From: JBBDRX01 sp040905245
Lineage (GTDB): Bacteria > Bacteroidota > Rhodothermia > Balneolales > Balneolaceae
Assembly: GCA_040905245.1 (NCBI GenBank)
Contig: JBBDRX010000074.1
Location: 1-5,556 of the forward strand
Length of the DNA stretch: 5,556 bases
Reading direction: 5' to 3'
The position numbers and the translations under genes were made by a program. Positions 5,523-5,556 of this stretch are shown in pieces (position 1 is the first letter of the stretch; every line of letters starts with the position of its first letter). A model generated the notes under the pieces. That model had not been told where the DNA came from and ran no database searches. It saw only the letters and a list, made by a program, of their open reading frames with translations.

Positions 5523-5556
5523 GGCGGCGACCTACTCTACCACCGCGAGGGCAGTA
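5523..5556 (-). rRNA. rrf: 3' end of a 5S ribosomal RNA gene, cut by the right edge
   Basis: The last 34 bases, read on the minus strand, begin TACTGCCCTCGCGGTGG and end AGAGTAGGTCGCCGCC. This matches the conserved 3' part of bacterial 5S rRNA: the (GATGG)TACTGC segment, the short variable hairpin, the GTGG-AGAGTAGG segment, and the 3' arm of helix I. The form GAGTAGGTCGCCGCC is typical of Bacteroidota and relatives. The 5' two-thirds of the gene and presumably the 23S and 16S genes lie beyond the right edge, so this is the end of an rRNA operon transcribed leftward. The exact mature 3' end (about 5521-5523) cannot be fixed without the 5' arm of helix I. Confidence 0.92.

Overview
The window most likely comes from a bacterium of the Bacteroidota/Balneolota group. 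This is inferred from the 3' end of a 5S rRNA at the right edge (ending in GAGTAGGTCGCCGCC), a signal peptide ending in Ala-Gln, mostly weak or absent Shine-Dalgarno sites, and the overall style of the proteins. Base composition is moderate. The gene content is chromosomal housekeeping or metabolism. I see no mobile element, CRISPR array or recognisable defence system.

Layout from left to right. Positions 2-475 (minus) hold the N-terminal 158 residues of a membrane-anchored sensor-type protein that runs off the left edge. A 205-base divergent gap (476-680) follows. Two plus-strand genes come next: a short-chain dehydrogenase/reductase (681-1379) and, 66 bases on, a secreted glycine-rich protein with a signal peptide (1446-2096). 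Only 6 bases after that stop codon is the stop of a leftward operon of three genes, read from right to left: a long acyl-CoA dehydrogenase (3707-5245), a class III sirtuin-type NAD-dependent deacylase (2953-3666) and a cytoplasmic SGNH/GDSL-family protein (2103-2960). The last two overlap by 8 bases. A 277-base AT-rich gap (5246-5522) separates this operon from the 3' end of a 5S rRNA gene (5523-5556, minus), the tail of an rRNA operon transcribed in the same direction.

How the genes may work together: the dehydrogenase consumes acyl-CoA, and the sirtuin carries the Tyr/Arg pair typical of enzymes that remove acidic acyl groups from lysine. Acyl-CoA catabolism and reversal of protein acylation may therefore be coupled in one transcript. 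The SGNH protein at its end has substitutions in two of the four family motifs and may be a non-standard or impaired hydrolase. The SDR and the glycine-rich protein have no clear functional link to this operon beyond convergent transcription.

Most notable points: the degenerate SGNH protein in tight coupling with the sirtuin, the sirtuin's lack of zinc cysteines, the nearly zero-gap convergence of two operons, and a perfect 10-bp inverted repeat inside the sensor gene.
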